64,000 bases of DNA from positions 60,674 to 124,673 of the forward strand of contig CALMSX010000074.1 of assembly GCA_937872515.1 (NCBI GenBank), in the 5' to 3' direction. Source of the DNA: an uncultured Bacteroidota bacterium (GTDB lineage Bacteria > Bacteroidota > Bacteroidia > Chitinophagales > Saprospiraceae). Positions 1 through 7,449 of the stretch are shown here, in pieces (the first letter of the stretch is position 1; the number at the start of each line of letters is the position of its first letter). A model generated the notes under the pieces. That model made no database searches and was not told where the DNA came from. It saw nothing but the letters and a program-made list of their open reading frames with translations. The translations under genes and the position numbers were made by a program.

Positions 1-1723
1 AATCTTTAAACACAGCTGGAGCCACGCCACAGCTATCCGTCATCTTAGCAATTTTGTATTCAATAATGGCACAATTGTCGAGCGACCCATCATCCAGGCT
101 GGTGGCCATTAATCGGGCAGTTCCCGATCCATCTAAGGCTACTTTGGTGAACTGATCACAAATAGCAGTTGGTACTGAGTTATCCGCAACCGTAAGTAAA
201 TAATAACAGCTATCTGTATTATTGCATTGATCTGTTAAATAGTAATAAACATAATAGGTTCCCAATGGCAAGTCATTGACAGAGGGTCCTGATCCACCGC
301 CATCAACCAGGTATTGAGAAACATTGATACCGGTAAAAGTATCGATGAGCGCAACCTGATAAGTCCAGGGTGAGCATTCAAAATAGATGACAGGTGGTTT
401 CAATTTATAGGGTAAGGAGCCACAACTATAAGGTGAAGCGTAGATAAGCGTATCATTTGGACAAAGCGCAATTGGAGCCAGGCTATCTTTTACTTTTATC
501 ACCTGGTTGTGTTCAGTGATGATTGTTCCACACCAATTGATGAGGGTCCATTTTCTGATAATTTTATAAGAAGCACCGCAGGCATCCAGCTTGGTATCGG
601 TAAAAGTGGCGGCTAAATTGGTACAACCTTCCACACCTGGCAAGCCGGTGGTATCTGGTGAAGGATAACCGGCAGCTGTCTTTGGCCATTCATCACCACA
701 TTCGAAGGCTGGTTTGGAAACATCATCAAAATTAAAAGGTAGGGCAACCTGCTCAAGGCTTCTGTTTTTAATAGAAATCACCTCAAAACAAGAAGAGGCA
801 TTTCCAAATGAATCAAGCGCATTCCAGGTCCGTGTAATTCTGCCTTGCAATCCTGTTTCACAAAGCAGGGGCTGATAAACATCGTTGTAGGAAAGTGTTG
901 AAGGCCCGCATGCATCCAGCTGAGTTACTCGGTAGGATTTGGGTCCCGTTTTTTTGGCCTTGGCCAAAGCAGGAATGGGAAGACCCAAGCTGTCGGCCTG
1001 GGTATAGTCACCACAAAAAAGAGTCTTATTGGTGCAAAAAAGTGGAGGTGGTAATTTATCTTCTACTTTGATATAACCCCAGCAAGTATTGGTGCCACAT
1101 TCGTGACCAACTGAATATTCGATCAGCTGGCCAATGTGTTCGCTGGTCAAAAGATTGTTGGCAATTTTTTTGCCCGACTGATCTTTGAGGGTCAGGAAAT
1201 AAAATTGCTGGGGCTGAACCAAGTTGGTTACCAACATGGTGGGTAAAAGCTCCTGCGTGCAATCGGGGCCAAGTGCAATGTTGAGGTTACTATTACACAC
1301 CATGGCAATATTGCCCATCAAGGTAATATGAACATCATCAGAAACCTGGACGAGAGGACCGAAACCATCGGGATCAAAAGATACCAGGATGAGATTAAAA
1401 CCGCCGGAAATCTTATCAGCGGGGCCTGGTACATACACGGTGCCAATAGAAAATTGCACATTATCATCAAAAGAAGGCAGGAAATAGCCATCTCCGGTGG
1501 TGAACCAATATCCATCGTTGACGAGACCCGAAATTTGGGCATTGAGAACCGGTAAAAAGAGTGAGTCGCTTTTACAGATGGTCTGATCCGGACCTGCATT
1601 GACAATTACCGATTGGCTTGAAGCAGAATAAGTTGCCATAAAAAACAAAACAAGCCAGAGTCCACTTCTGAGAGCAGAGATGGGATAAGAAAAACAACTT
1701 GATATATTATGTTTTATAATCAA
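1..1723 (-). CDS. Large secreted surface protein, N-terminal part (runs off window)
   Basis: The minus-strand frame is open from about 1738 to position 1, so about 570 N-terminal residues are visible and the C-terminus lies outside. The first ATG (1639) falls inside a hydrophobic stretch. A TTG at 1723 gives a proper signal peptide: a basic N-region followed by a LWLVLFFMA core and cleavage near SASSQ, so I prefer TTG. The mature protein opens with NAGPDQTIC, a lead-in common in Bacteroidota surface proteins, and continues with Cys-rich, HYR-like segments (VKDSLAPIALCP, LDDGSLDNC). No catalytic motif is visible. It probably ends in a T9SS sorting domain, but that part is not in the window. 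It is likely an adhesin or cell-surface matrix protein. Exact function unknown. Confidence 0.75.
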   Translation of the reverse strand, partial: MIIKHNISSCFSYPISALRSGLWLVLFFMATYSASSQSVIVNAGPDQTICKSDSLFLPVLNAQISGLVNDGYWFTTGDGYFLPSFDDNVQFSIGTVYVPGPADKISGGFNLILVSFDPDGFGPLVQVSDDVHITLMGNIAMVCNSNLNIALGPDCTQELLPTMLVTNLVQPQQFYFLTLKDQSGKKIANNLLTSEHIGQLIEYSVGHECGTNTCWGYIKVEDKLPPPLFCTNKTLFCGDYTQADSLGLPIPALAKAKKTGPKSYRVTQLDACGPSTLSYNDVYQPLLCETGLQGRITRTWNALDSFGNASSCFEVISIKNRSLEQVALPFNFDDVSKPAFECGDEWPKTAAGYPSPDTTGLPGVEGCTNLAATFTDTKLDACGASYKIIRKWTLINWCGTIITEHNQVIKVKDSLAPIALCPNDTLIYASPYSCGSLPYKLKPPVIYFECSPWTYQVALIDTFTGINVSQYLVDGGGSGPSVNDLPLGTYYVYYYLTDQCNNTDSCYYLLTVADNSVPTAICDQFTKVALDGSGTARLMATSLDDGSLDNCAIIEYKIAKMTDSCGVAPAVFKD

Positions 1724-1829
1724 CTGTATTGTATTGGTTTATGTCCTACAACATATTACAAATAGTTATAATACAAAAACCAAGCCAAATCCAAAGGGAG
1801 AGAATAAATACCAGAAAATGAGAGGGATA
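1724..1829. other. AT-rich intergenic stretch upstream of the surface protein
   Basis: This piece of the 382-base gap (1724-2105) lies between the TTG start at 1723 and the small-RNA terminator. It should hold the promoter of the minus-strand surface protein, but no clean TAnnTTTG element is visible. The closest is an imperfect ACTATTTG on the minus strand. Nothing coding was seen. Confidence 0.4.
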
Positions 1830-1865
1830 TAAAATAAAAAGGACCGGATTTTCATCCAGTCCTTC
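1830..1865 (-). terminator. Rho-independent terminator of the putative small RNA
   Basis: A ten-base-pair stem with one mismatch (1839-1844 with 1859-1864; 1846-1849 with 1854-1857) encloses a TTTC loop. On the minus strand it is followed directly by a T-rich run (1838 to about 1828). It lies 240 bases past the stop codon of the ABC ATPase gene, so it could also end that operon. The independent promoter at 1982-2013 makes it more likely the end of a small RNA. Confidence 0.75.
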
Positions 1866-1976
1866 CTAATATCTAGGTGCTTGTAAGTTTTAAAAATAAT
1901 GTTTACATCTTTTTGTGATGTGTATCTTAGAGACCAGCAGGTTAGTTAGAGAATCGCGTCATGTCTTTTTCAAAAG
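1838..1976 (-). ncRNA. Putative free-standing small RNA, about 139 nt
   Basis: A complete Bacteroidota promoter at 1982-2013 and a strong intrinsic terminator at 1830-1865 bracket about 139 nt with no convincing open frame. Predicted local hairpins on the minus strand are ACATC/GATGT around an A-rich loop (about 1905-1921), CCTA/TAGG around GATAT (about 1866-1878), and the terminator. The size is smaller than tmRNA or RNase P RNA. A 6S-like or SRP-like role is possible, but I do not recognise a family signature. Transcript ends are inferred, not measured. Confidence 0.5.
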
Positions 1977-1981
1977 CAATG

Positions 1982-2013
1982 CAAAGATAGAGCGCAATTT
2001 TGGTATCATCAAA
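1982..2013 (-). promoter_or_regulatory. Promoter of the putative small RNA
   Basis: On the minus strand, TTTG (2013-2010) is followed by exactly 20 bases and then TATCTTTG (1989-1982). This matches both parts of the Bacteroidota housekeeping sigma consensus (TTG about -33, TAnnTTTG at -7). It is one of the best two-part promoter matches in the window. The start of transcription should fall near 1976. Confidence 0.7.
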
Positions 2014-2105
2014 TAATTTTAGAGAATTTTGTCAATTTGGGTAAAAACTTAGTGATTTCTAATCCAAAATGGCTGTTTTTTTACACTATTTACACAAAAT
2101 CTAAA

Positions 2106-2915
2106 TTATTTTGACAAATCTGCCACCTTTAACATCTGGTCTTCTACGTGATGGACCAATTCGGTGTAATGGGGATCACGTTTTGTGTCACGGTTTCTTT
2201 TTAAAGGTAAGTCTACGGGAATATGAGTGGCAAAATTAGATGGGGCACTTTTCATAATGTAGATATCATCACCCAGGTAAACCGCTTCCCCAATGTCGTG
2301 AGTGACAAAAAGAATGGTGGAATGGAATTTTTCCCACAGGCTTGTTAACAAATCCTGCATCTGCATCCTGGTTTTGACATCCAGGGCTCCGAAAGGTTCA
2401 TCCATTAATAACATGGTAGGATTGGCAACCAGGCTCCTGGCTATGGCTACTCTCTGAAGTTGACCGCCAGAGAGGGTTGGGTACATGGCATACTTATGTT
2501 GATGTCCCTCTAAGCCTACCAATTGGATCATTTCCATGGCCTTTTCTTCCCGTTCTTTTTTAGCAACACCTTTAAACTGCAAGGATAGCGCCACATTTTC
2601 AAGCACCGTCAACCAGGGCAGACTTGAATATTGCTGGAAAACCATACTGATCCGGGTGTCCTTATCCACTAATTTTTCATTGACATAGACAAAGCCTTCT
2701 GTTGGCTTTTGAAGGCCGGCAATATAACGCAGGAGAGTAGATTTGCCACAACCAGACATACCGAGGATGATGATAAACTGCCCCTGGCCTGGTTTGTCTT
2801 CTACTATTAAATCCAGGTCCTTGATAATCCAGGAGTGCCCCCCATCGTAACTCTGTCCTATGCCATCCAATCTAATGATGTTGGCCTGATCCGGTTTATC
2901 ATTGAATGTAATCAT
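2106..2915 (-). CDS. ABC transporter ATP-binding protein, nitrate/sulfonate/taurine type
   Basis: Cytoplasmic ATPase that should power the permease encoded just upstream. All nucleotide-binding motifs are present: Walker A GMSGCGKST, a Q-loop FQQ, signature LSGGQLQRVAIARS, Walker B LLMDEPFGALD and H-loop FVTHD. The family resembles SsuB/TauB/NrtD. The longer frame (from 2990) would overlap the permease gene by 79 bases. The ATG at 2915 overlaps the permease stop by four bases (ATGA) and gives 269 residues, the usual family length, so I chose it. It is the last gene of a five-gene operon. The substrate cannot be read from sequence. Confidence 0.93.
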   Translation of the reverse strand: MITFNDKPDQANIIRLDGIGQSYDGGHSWIIKDLDLIVEDKPGQGQFIIILGMSGCGKSTLLRYIAGLQKPTEGFVYVNEKLVDKDTRISMVFQQYSSLPWLTVLENVALSLQFKGVAKKEREEKAMEMIQLVGLEGHQHKYAMYPTLSGGQLQRVAIARSLVANPTMLLMDEPFGALDVKTRMQMQDLLTSLWEKFHSTILFVTHDIGEAVYLGDDIYIMKSAPSNFATHIPVDLPLKRNRDTKRDPHYTELVHHVEDQMLKVADLSK

Positions 2916-3970
2916 GACTTCACTTTGTTTTTGATCCAACGATAAACGATAACAAAAGCCACCAATAAAAAGGCAAGATTTATGACCCAAAGTCTATCTC
3001 CGAAAAAATAATGCAATGGGCGGAAGTGGCCAAATATTCCAGTAATCTCGTTGATGGCCAGCAGCATGTAAATGAATAAAGCTGCGTAAGCCACTACATT
3101 TCCAACAAAGCCAAGGGTATCTGAAAGTAAACTTACCGTTTGGGATTTACTGGCAGCATTCTCCTTTAATTGATACTTATGGGGGAAAAGTTTTCTATCC
3201 AGGTATTTAAACACCCTGTCCTGAACGACACCAATCAGCATGATTAATATAAGGAGGGCAAACATCTTATCAACCCTACCCTGTCGGGCTGAAGGGCCAT
3301 GCAATAAAAATCCAATTCCTCCCTCAGACCCAATATTTTCAATCACGATGATGTAGGTCCAGCTGATGGCAGTAAGGACTCTAATATCATCTGATAACTT
3401 AGACATGACAGCCGGAAAATAAACAGAAGTAAAGGTCTGCCATTTTGAAGCACCTAAGGTATAGACGGTGGTAAGGTAAACATCTTCTACCTCATCAATA
3501 CGTTGGATGATGGTTGGTAGTAAATAAAGAAAGATACCGAAGGCAAGGAAGTTCATTTTCATTTCGGTATAGATACCAAACCACACAATGAAAAGACTGG
3601 TAACAGCTGTTAAAGGCAGATACCTAAGTGCATTTACAATGTGTTGAAAACTTCCTCTGAATAAGGGGAACAGGCCAATTAAAAAACCGAGTGGAATGGA
3701 CCACAACAAAGCTTTTACATACCCTCCCAGGTTAAGTGCATAGGAAGTGGTAACATTGCGAAGCAGATCATTGTCATACCAAAGGTCACTGAATGCATTT
3801 ACAACCTTGATTGGCTGTGGCAAGATACCAGAGGGAACCAGGGGCTGGGCACCCATGGTTAGGATCACCCAAATCAATAGTAAAAAACCAAGTCCCAGAC
3901 ATAAAAGCAGGTATCTGCTTTTGCCTTTTATTTCTCCTCTCAGATCAAACAGCCAAGCCAGTGATGCCAT
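2912..3970 (-). CDS. ABC transporter permease with extra C-terminal membrane segments
   Basis: Inner-membrane permease of the SsuC/TauC type (BPD_transp_1). The cytoplasmic coupling loop is visible around residues 165-187 (YTLGASKWQTFTSVYFP). Membrane segments start at about residue 20. At 352 residues it is about 90 longer than usual: after the canonical domain ends near residue 262, a polar linker leads to two further hydrophobic segments (about 288-306 and 328-346). Its start codon lies one base past the stop of the substrate-binding gene, and its stop overlaps the ATPase start, so the three are translationally linked. The extra pair of helices may contact the membrane-anchored partner proteins; this is inference. 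Confidence 0.9.
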   Translation of the reverse strand: MASLAWLFDLRGEIKGKSRYLLLCLGLGFLLLIWVILTMGAQPLVPSGILPQPIKVVNAFSDLWYDNDLLRNVTTSYALNLGGYVKALLWSIPLGFLIGLFPLFRGSFQHIVNALRYLPLTAVTSLFIVWFGIYTEMKMNFLAFGIFLYLLPTIIQRIDEVEDVYLTTVYTLGASKWQTFTSVYFPAVMSKLSDDIRVLTAISWTYIIVIENIGSEGGIGFLLHGPSARQGRVDKMFALLILIMLIGVVQDRVFKYLDRKLFPHKYQLKENAASKSQTVSLLSDTLGFVGNVVAYAALFIYMLLAINEITGIFGHFRPLHYFFGDRLWVINLAFLLVAFVIVYRWIKNKVKS

Positions 3971-3971
3971 A

Positions 3972-5546
3972 TTAATCTGGTATCAATTGGAACTCTGTTC
4001 TTCTGTTTTTGGCTTTACATTCAGCAGTAGCATTGGTTTCACATCCTGCTACCGGTTTTGACGGGCCATTTCCAACGATAACAAATTTGTTGGGATCCAT
4101 GCCGTATTCAGTGCGCAAATAATCTGCCACTGCCTGGGCGCGCTTTTGCGAAAGCACCTGGTTGGAGGATTTTGAACCCACGTTGTCTGTATTTCCTTCA
4201 ATTCTCACCTTGGTATTACCAAAAATCCTGGCTACTTCGGCAAATTGGAGGTCGATGATGGTTTTAGCATTTTCCGACAAAACAAATTGACCCGATTCAA
4301 AATTGATAGAAATGGGCTTCACCGAGATCGGTGTAACTGTTTTGTCATCACTTGATTTCTTAAACACCTTAGGGCTTTCAGCCGAATAATTGGCGCCAGC
4401 TAAATTGTCATTGGCAGCTTGAACGGCTGTCGTATTAATCACAGATCTCCAGGCAGGGGCCAGGGCCTCTGCATCCTTGGTTTCAACAAATTTTTTCGCC
4501 ATTTTTTCATAAAGGTCTTGTCCTTTTTGACCCTTATAGGATGTGTTAAGTCCGAAAAAATTAAGGTTATCTCCATGATTGGTCCAATAAACATTGGCCA
4601 TCATGCCTTTGGCGTCATCTACGGGTATCCCATTGATTTCAGCCAGGTAACGAGCCGCCTTGTTTTGGTTTTCTGGTACCTTAAGCTCGGCCACTCCTTT
4701 CATCCAACCTTCATAAAAGCCCTGGATCATTTCTTTTTTTGAATTCAATAGTTCTTCCTTTGCAAAAAAGATATCGGCAATGATGTGAGATTGTTCTTTG
4801 GTGGTAACCAGGATTTTAGATCCAGGTACATCGCGGGTTGCAACGATGTCATCAGGGCTCCATACAACAGCGGCATCTACATCTTTGGTTCTGAACATCT
4901 CTGCTGCCTTGAGGTTGTCGGTTGTTTTAATAACTTCTACATCAGAATACTTCAAACCAGCTGCCTCCAAAGTAGAATTGAGAAGGGTTTGGGCTGGAGA
5001 AGGCACCGCCACTGCAATTCGTTTTCCTTTGAGGTCATTGGCAGTATTGATGTTTCTTTTAACAATTACAGCATCTCCCCCTCTTGACCAGTCAACCTGC
5101 ATAAATGCTTTTGGGGCATATTGATTGATGTCTTTGGCCGAAGTATATAATGGAAATGCATCAGCAGTCTGCACAATGATATCATATTCGCCTGCTATCC
5201 ATGCATTCATGGCATTGATCAGGTCATTTTCCAATTTAAAATCGACTTTAAAGCCATAATCTTTATAAAAGCGGCTATTGGTATTGGCTGCGGCTCCTTC
5301 GTTAAAATAGAGTCCAGGAGCATAACCGCCCCAGCTCACCAATTGAATCTTAAGTGTATTGGGATCATTATTGGTAGCAGCAGGACTGCCTGGATCTTTG
5401 GATTCCTGTTCATTGGTAGCTGCCTGGTTCTTCAGGTCTTGTCCTACCTTGGTATTGTTGAGAAGGTATCGAACCCCAAAAAAGATCACTGCCAATATGG
5501 CCAGGGTTATCATTAATTTAGAAAAGCCGGTAAGTCTGGTTGCCAT
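3972..5546 (-). CDS. Membrane-anchored substrate-binding protein fused to an OmpA peptidoglycan-binding domain
   Basis: 524 residues in three parts. An N-terminal membrane anchor (about 11-29) and a Ser/Asn/Gln-rich linker (30-62) are followed by a periplasmic binding domain of the NMT1/SsuA type (about 64-375; GDAVIVKR, LKGKRIAVAVPSPAQTLL). A C-terminal OmpA-like domain (about 407-524) has the expected peptidoglycan-binding landmarks: Asp454 in NTDNVG, the LSQKRAQAV helix and NRRTEF near 514-519. The protein should span from the inner membrane to the cell wall while presenting a solute-binding lobe to the downstream permease. No lipobox. The solute is unknown. The fusion is unusual for an importer and suggests a wall- or envelope-sensing role as an alternative to simple uptake. 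Confidence 0.9.
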   Translation of the reverse strand: MATRLTGFSKLMITLAILAVIFFGVRYLLNNTKVGQDLKNQAATNEQESKDPGSPAATNNDPNTLKIQLVSWGGYAPGLYFNEGAAANTNSRFYKDYGFKVDFKLENDLINAMNAWIAGEYDIIVQTADAFPLYTSAKDINQYAPKAFMQVDWSRGGDAVIVKRNINTANDLKGKRIAVAVPSPAQTLLNSTLEAAGLKYSDVEVIKTTDNLKAAEMFRTKDVDAAVVWSPDDIVATRDVPGSKILVTTKEQSHIIADIFFAKEELLNSKKEMIQGFYEGWMKGVAELKVPENQNKAARYLAEINGIPVDDAKGMMANVYWTNHGDNLNFFGLNTSYKGQKGQDLYEKMAKKFVETKDAEALAPAWRSVINTTAVQAANDNLAGANYSAESPKVFKKSSDDKTVTPISVKPISINFESGQFVLSENAKTIIDLQFAEVARIFGNTKVRIEGNTDNVGSKSSNQVLSQKRAQAVADYLRTEYGMDPNKFVIVGNGPSKPVAGCETNATAECKAKNRRTEFQLIPD

Positions 5547-5561
5547 TGTCTTACGTTTTAT

Positions 5562-6581
5562 TTATTCAAAAAATATGTCATATTGATTTGATCTACCCAA
5601 TTTTTCAGGTTCACGAACCGGTGGTGGATTTAAGTCCAGTACTTCGGTTTCGTTATTGGTTTGATCAATTATTTTCTGTTTGTCGGTACCGAGCAGGATA
5701 CTGATACCCTCTTTTTCCCATTTTTCGAGCATTTTTAAACCTTGTTCCTCAAAAACGCCATTTTGCAGGTCGATGCTTTGCATGAAGTTTTCAGACATGC
5801 TCATAAATTGTTCCATCTCGCCAACCTTGTTACCCACATCATCGGCAATGGCTTCAAGCGCTGCATCAAACATTGCTTTTTTGTCACTATCGCCTTTGAT
5901 GACATTCATGGCTGACTTCATGGCACTATGGCCTGCAAGAAGCGCCTTTCTTTCTGTTTCTTTTACGGTAACCTGGTCTTCAATGTCTTCTGCCAGGATC
6001 GCAGAATTTTGGTACATTTTATTTAGAACCCTATCCAGGATTTCCATTTTTTTGTACAACTCATCCAGTCTGACGTTGGACTCTTGCAAACGGCCGGCCT
6101 TACGGCTGCGCAAAATCATTTGAGCTTCTTCATTGCTTCTTTTGGCCTGATTGGCTTGAGACAAATGATCGTCAATTTCTTTTTGGTTATTGATGATCAT
6201 TTCTTTTAGCTTGTGTTTCTGTCCTCTTAGCTTGTAAATTTGTTTTCTCATGGCTTTGAGGTTGGTTTTTAACTCATCAACGTAGCCCCTTAAAATAGAA
6301 ATGGGATCAATTTTGATAAACAAACCGGTAAGCCAGCGCATGGCTGATTTAAACATATAGGAAAACAAAGCCCTTGACTTGCTATCCAGGGCTAAAAAAA
6401 TTACAGCCCCCATGATTAGAAGGGTAACAATCAAACCTGCAGTGGTTGAAAGCAGGGCTAAAACAGAATTTAAGGCTGTGGCGGTGATGAAACCAATTCC
6501 TAAAACAGTAGCCAAGATGAAAATCGCCCCGGTAACACCTTCGGGTTTCTTCCAAAATGATTTAGGTTTAATTTCTGACAT
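5562..6581 (-). CDS. Membrane protein with two N-terminal TM helices and a long coiled-coil tail
   Basis: 339 residues. Two hydrophobic helices (about 17-40 and 43-66) are followed by an amphipathic stretch and a charged, largely helical region with heptad character (about 100-285) and a Pro-rich tail. No enzyme motif is visible. The helical region loosely resembles the long hairpin of PspA/ESCRT-III-like proteins; this is an impression from composition and helix pattern, not an alignment. It lies 15 bases upstream of the OmpA/binding-protein fusion in the same operon, so it probably works with that envelope complex. I do not recognise a named family. Confidence 0.7.
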   Translation of the reverse strand: MSEIKPKSFWKKPEGVTGAIFILATVLGIGFITATALNSVLALLSTTAGLIVTLLIMGAVIFLALDSKSRALFSYMFKSAMRWLTGLFIKIDPISILRGYVDELKTNLKAMRKQIYKLRGQKHKLKEMIINNQKEIDDHLSQANQAKRSNEEAQMILRSRKAGRLQESNVRLDELYKKMEILDRVLNKMYQNSAILAEDIEDQVTVKETERKALLAGHSAMKSAMNVIKGDSDKKAMFDAALEAIADDVGNKVGEMEQFMSMSENFMQSIDLQNGVFEEQGLKMLEKWEKEGISILLGTDKQKIIDQTNNETEVLDLNPPPVREPEKLGRSNQYDIFFE

Positions 6582-6639
6582 GGCCTTTTTTCAATCTTAT
6601 AGGAACTACAAATTTAATCATTTTCAACATAGCATTTTG

Positions 6640-7332
6640 CTAAACCTTTGAGGCGTGGGTGGTGATTAAACTGATATCATCCGTAATTTGTTTTTTGACC
6701 AGGTTGTAGGCCTGGGCGAATCTGGTAGCCGTATCGGTAATTTTAGCTGCTCCCTGTTGGATATCCGCCTGCATTTTAGCAAGATTTGCTTTCTCAGTTT
6801 CAATTTCTTTGGTCAGCTGTACAATTTGTTGCTCTTTTGTTACGATAGATTGCTGCAATACTTTTACCCCGGCTTGTTGGTCTTGGTCTAATTTGGCTTT
6901 CTGGCCTTCAACGGCCTGCTGAAATTTGTCACTTTCCTTTTTTAAAACGGCAAGGTAATGATTGGCACTTTGTAAAATCTTATCTGGCGATGCTCCCAAG
7001 GTTTTTGCCATAGCCATTGCACTTTGGTATCGGGTTGCGTCATCCATGCTCATTTTCGCCAATGACTGTAAGCTGCTTTTAAATTCGAGATAATCAAAGC
7101 CCTCCAGATTATTTTCTTCAATGGCCTTCATCAAAATATCGATGAACTTAGGGTCTACATTTTTGCCGGATTGTGAAACAACAGGTGAAATGGGCTCATG
7201 TGGAGTTGAAACAGGTGCTACTACTTCCTGCCTATTTTCCTGGTTTTGAACGACCTCAGTTGTTTGTGCAGAAGAATTGTTACCTTCTTCTTCAACAATA
7301 AACAGAGATTTGAGCTTTTTAAGCATGTCCAT
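6640..7332 (-). CDS. Coiled-coil cytoplasmic protein, first gene of the ABC/OmpA operon
   Basis: 230 residues with no signal peptide or membrane helix. A basic start (MDMLKKLKSLF) and a disordered Gln/Pro/Val-rich stretch (about 15-55) precede a small helical domain (about 60-120) and a strong coiled coil rich in Lys, Glu and Gln (about 125-200). It is first in the minus-strand operon, 58 bases before the two-TM coiled-coil gene. Pairing of two coiled-coil proteins suggests a shared scaffold or regulator at the inner face of the membrane. No family recognised. Confidence 0.7.
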   Translation of the reverse strand: MDMLKKLKSLFIVEEEGNNSSAQTTEVVQNQENRQEVVAPVSTPHEPISPVVSQSGKNVDPKFIDILMKAIEENNLEGFDYLEFKSSLQSLAKMSMDDATRYQSAMAMAKTLGASPDKILQSANHYLAVLKKESDKFQQAVEGQKAKLDQDQQAGVKVLQQSIVTKEQQIVQLTKEIETEKANLAKMQADIQQGAAKITDTATRFAQAYNLVKKQITDDISLITTHASKV

Positions 7333-7449
7333 AAGGCATCATTTTTGGTAAAAATAGCAGAATTTAAAGCAGTTTAGTTCAAAAATCAGTCAAAAAGGCT
7401 TAAAACTTAGATAAAACCGTGAAAAAAATAGCTTGATACATCGCAGAAT

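Noticed and set aside
1318..1605. Open frames on both strands inside the left-edge surface protein (95 and 75 residues)
   Set aside because: They lie in other frames of a clearly coding region with a signal peptide and Cys-rich domains. Their composition is unlike any protein family I know.
4419..5124. Plus-strand open frames inside the SBP-OmpA gene
   Set aside because: They are antisense shadows of a gene with clear domains and motifs.
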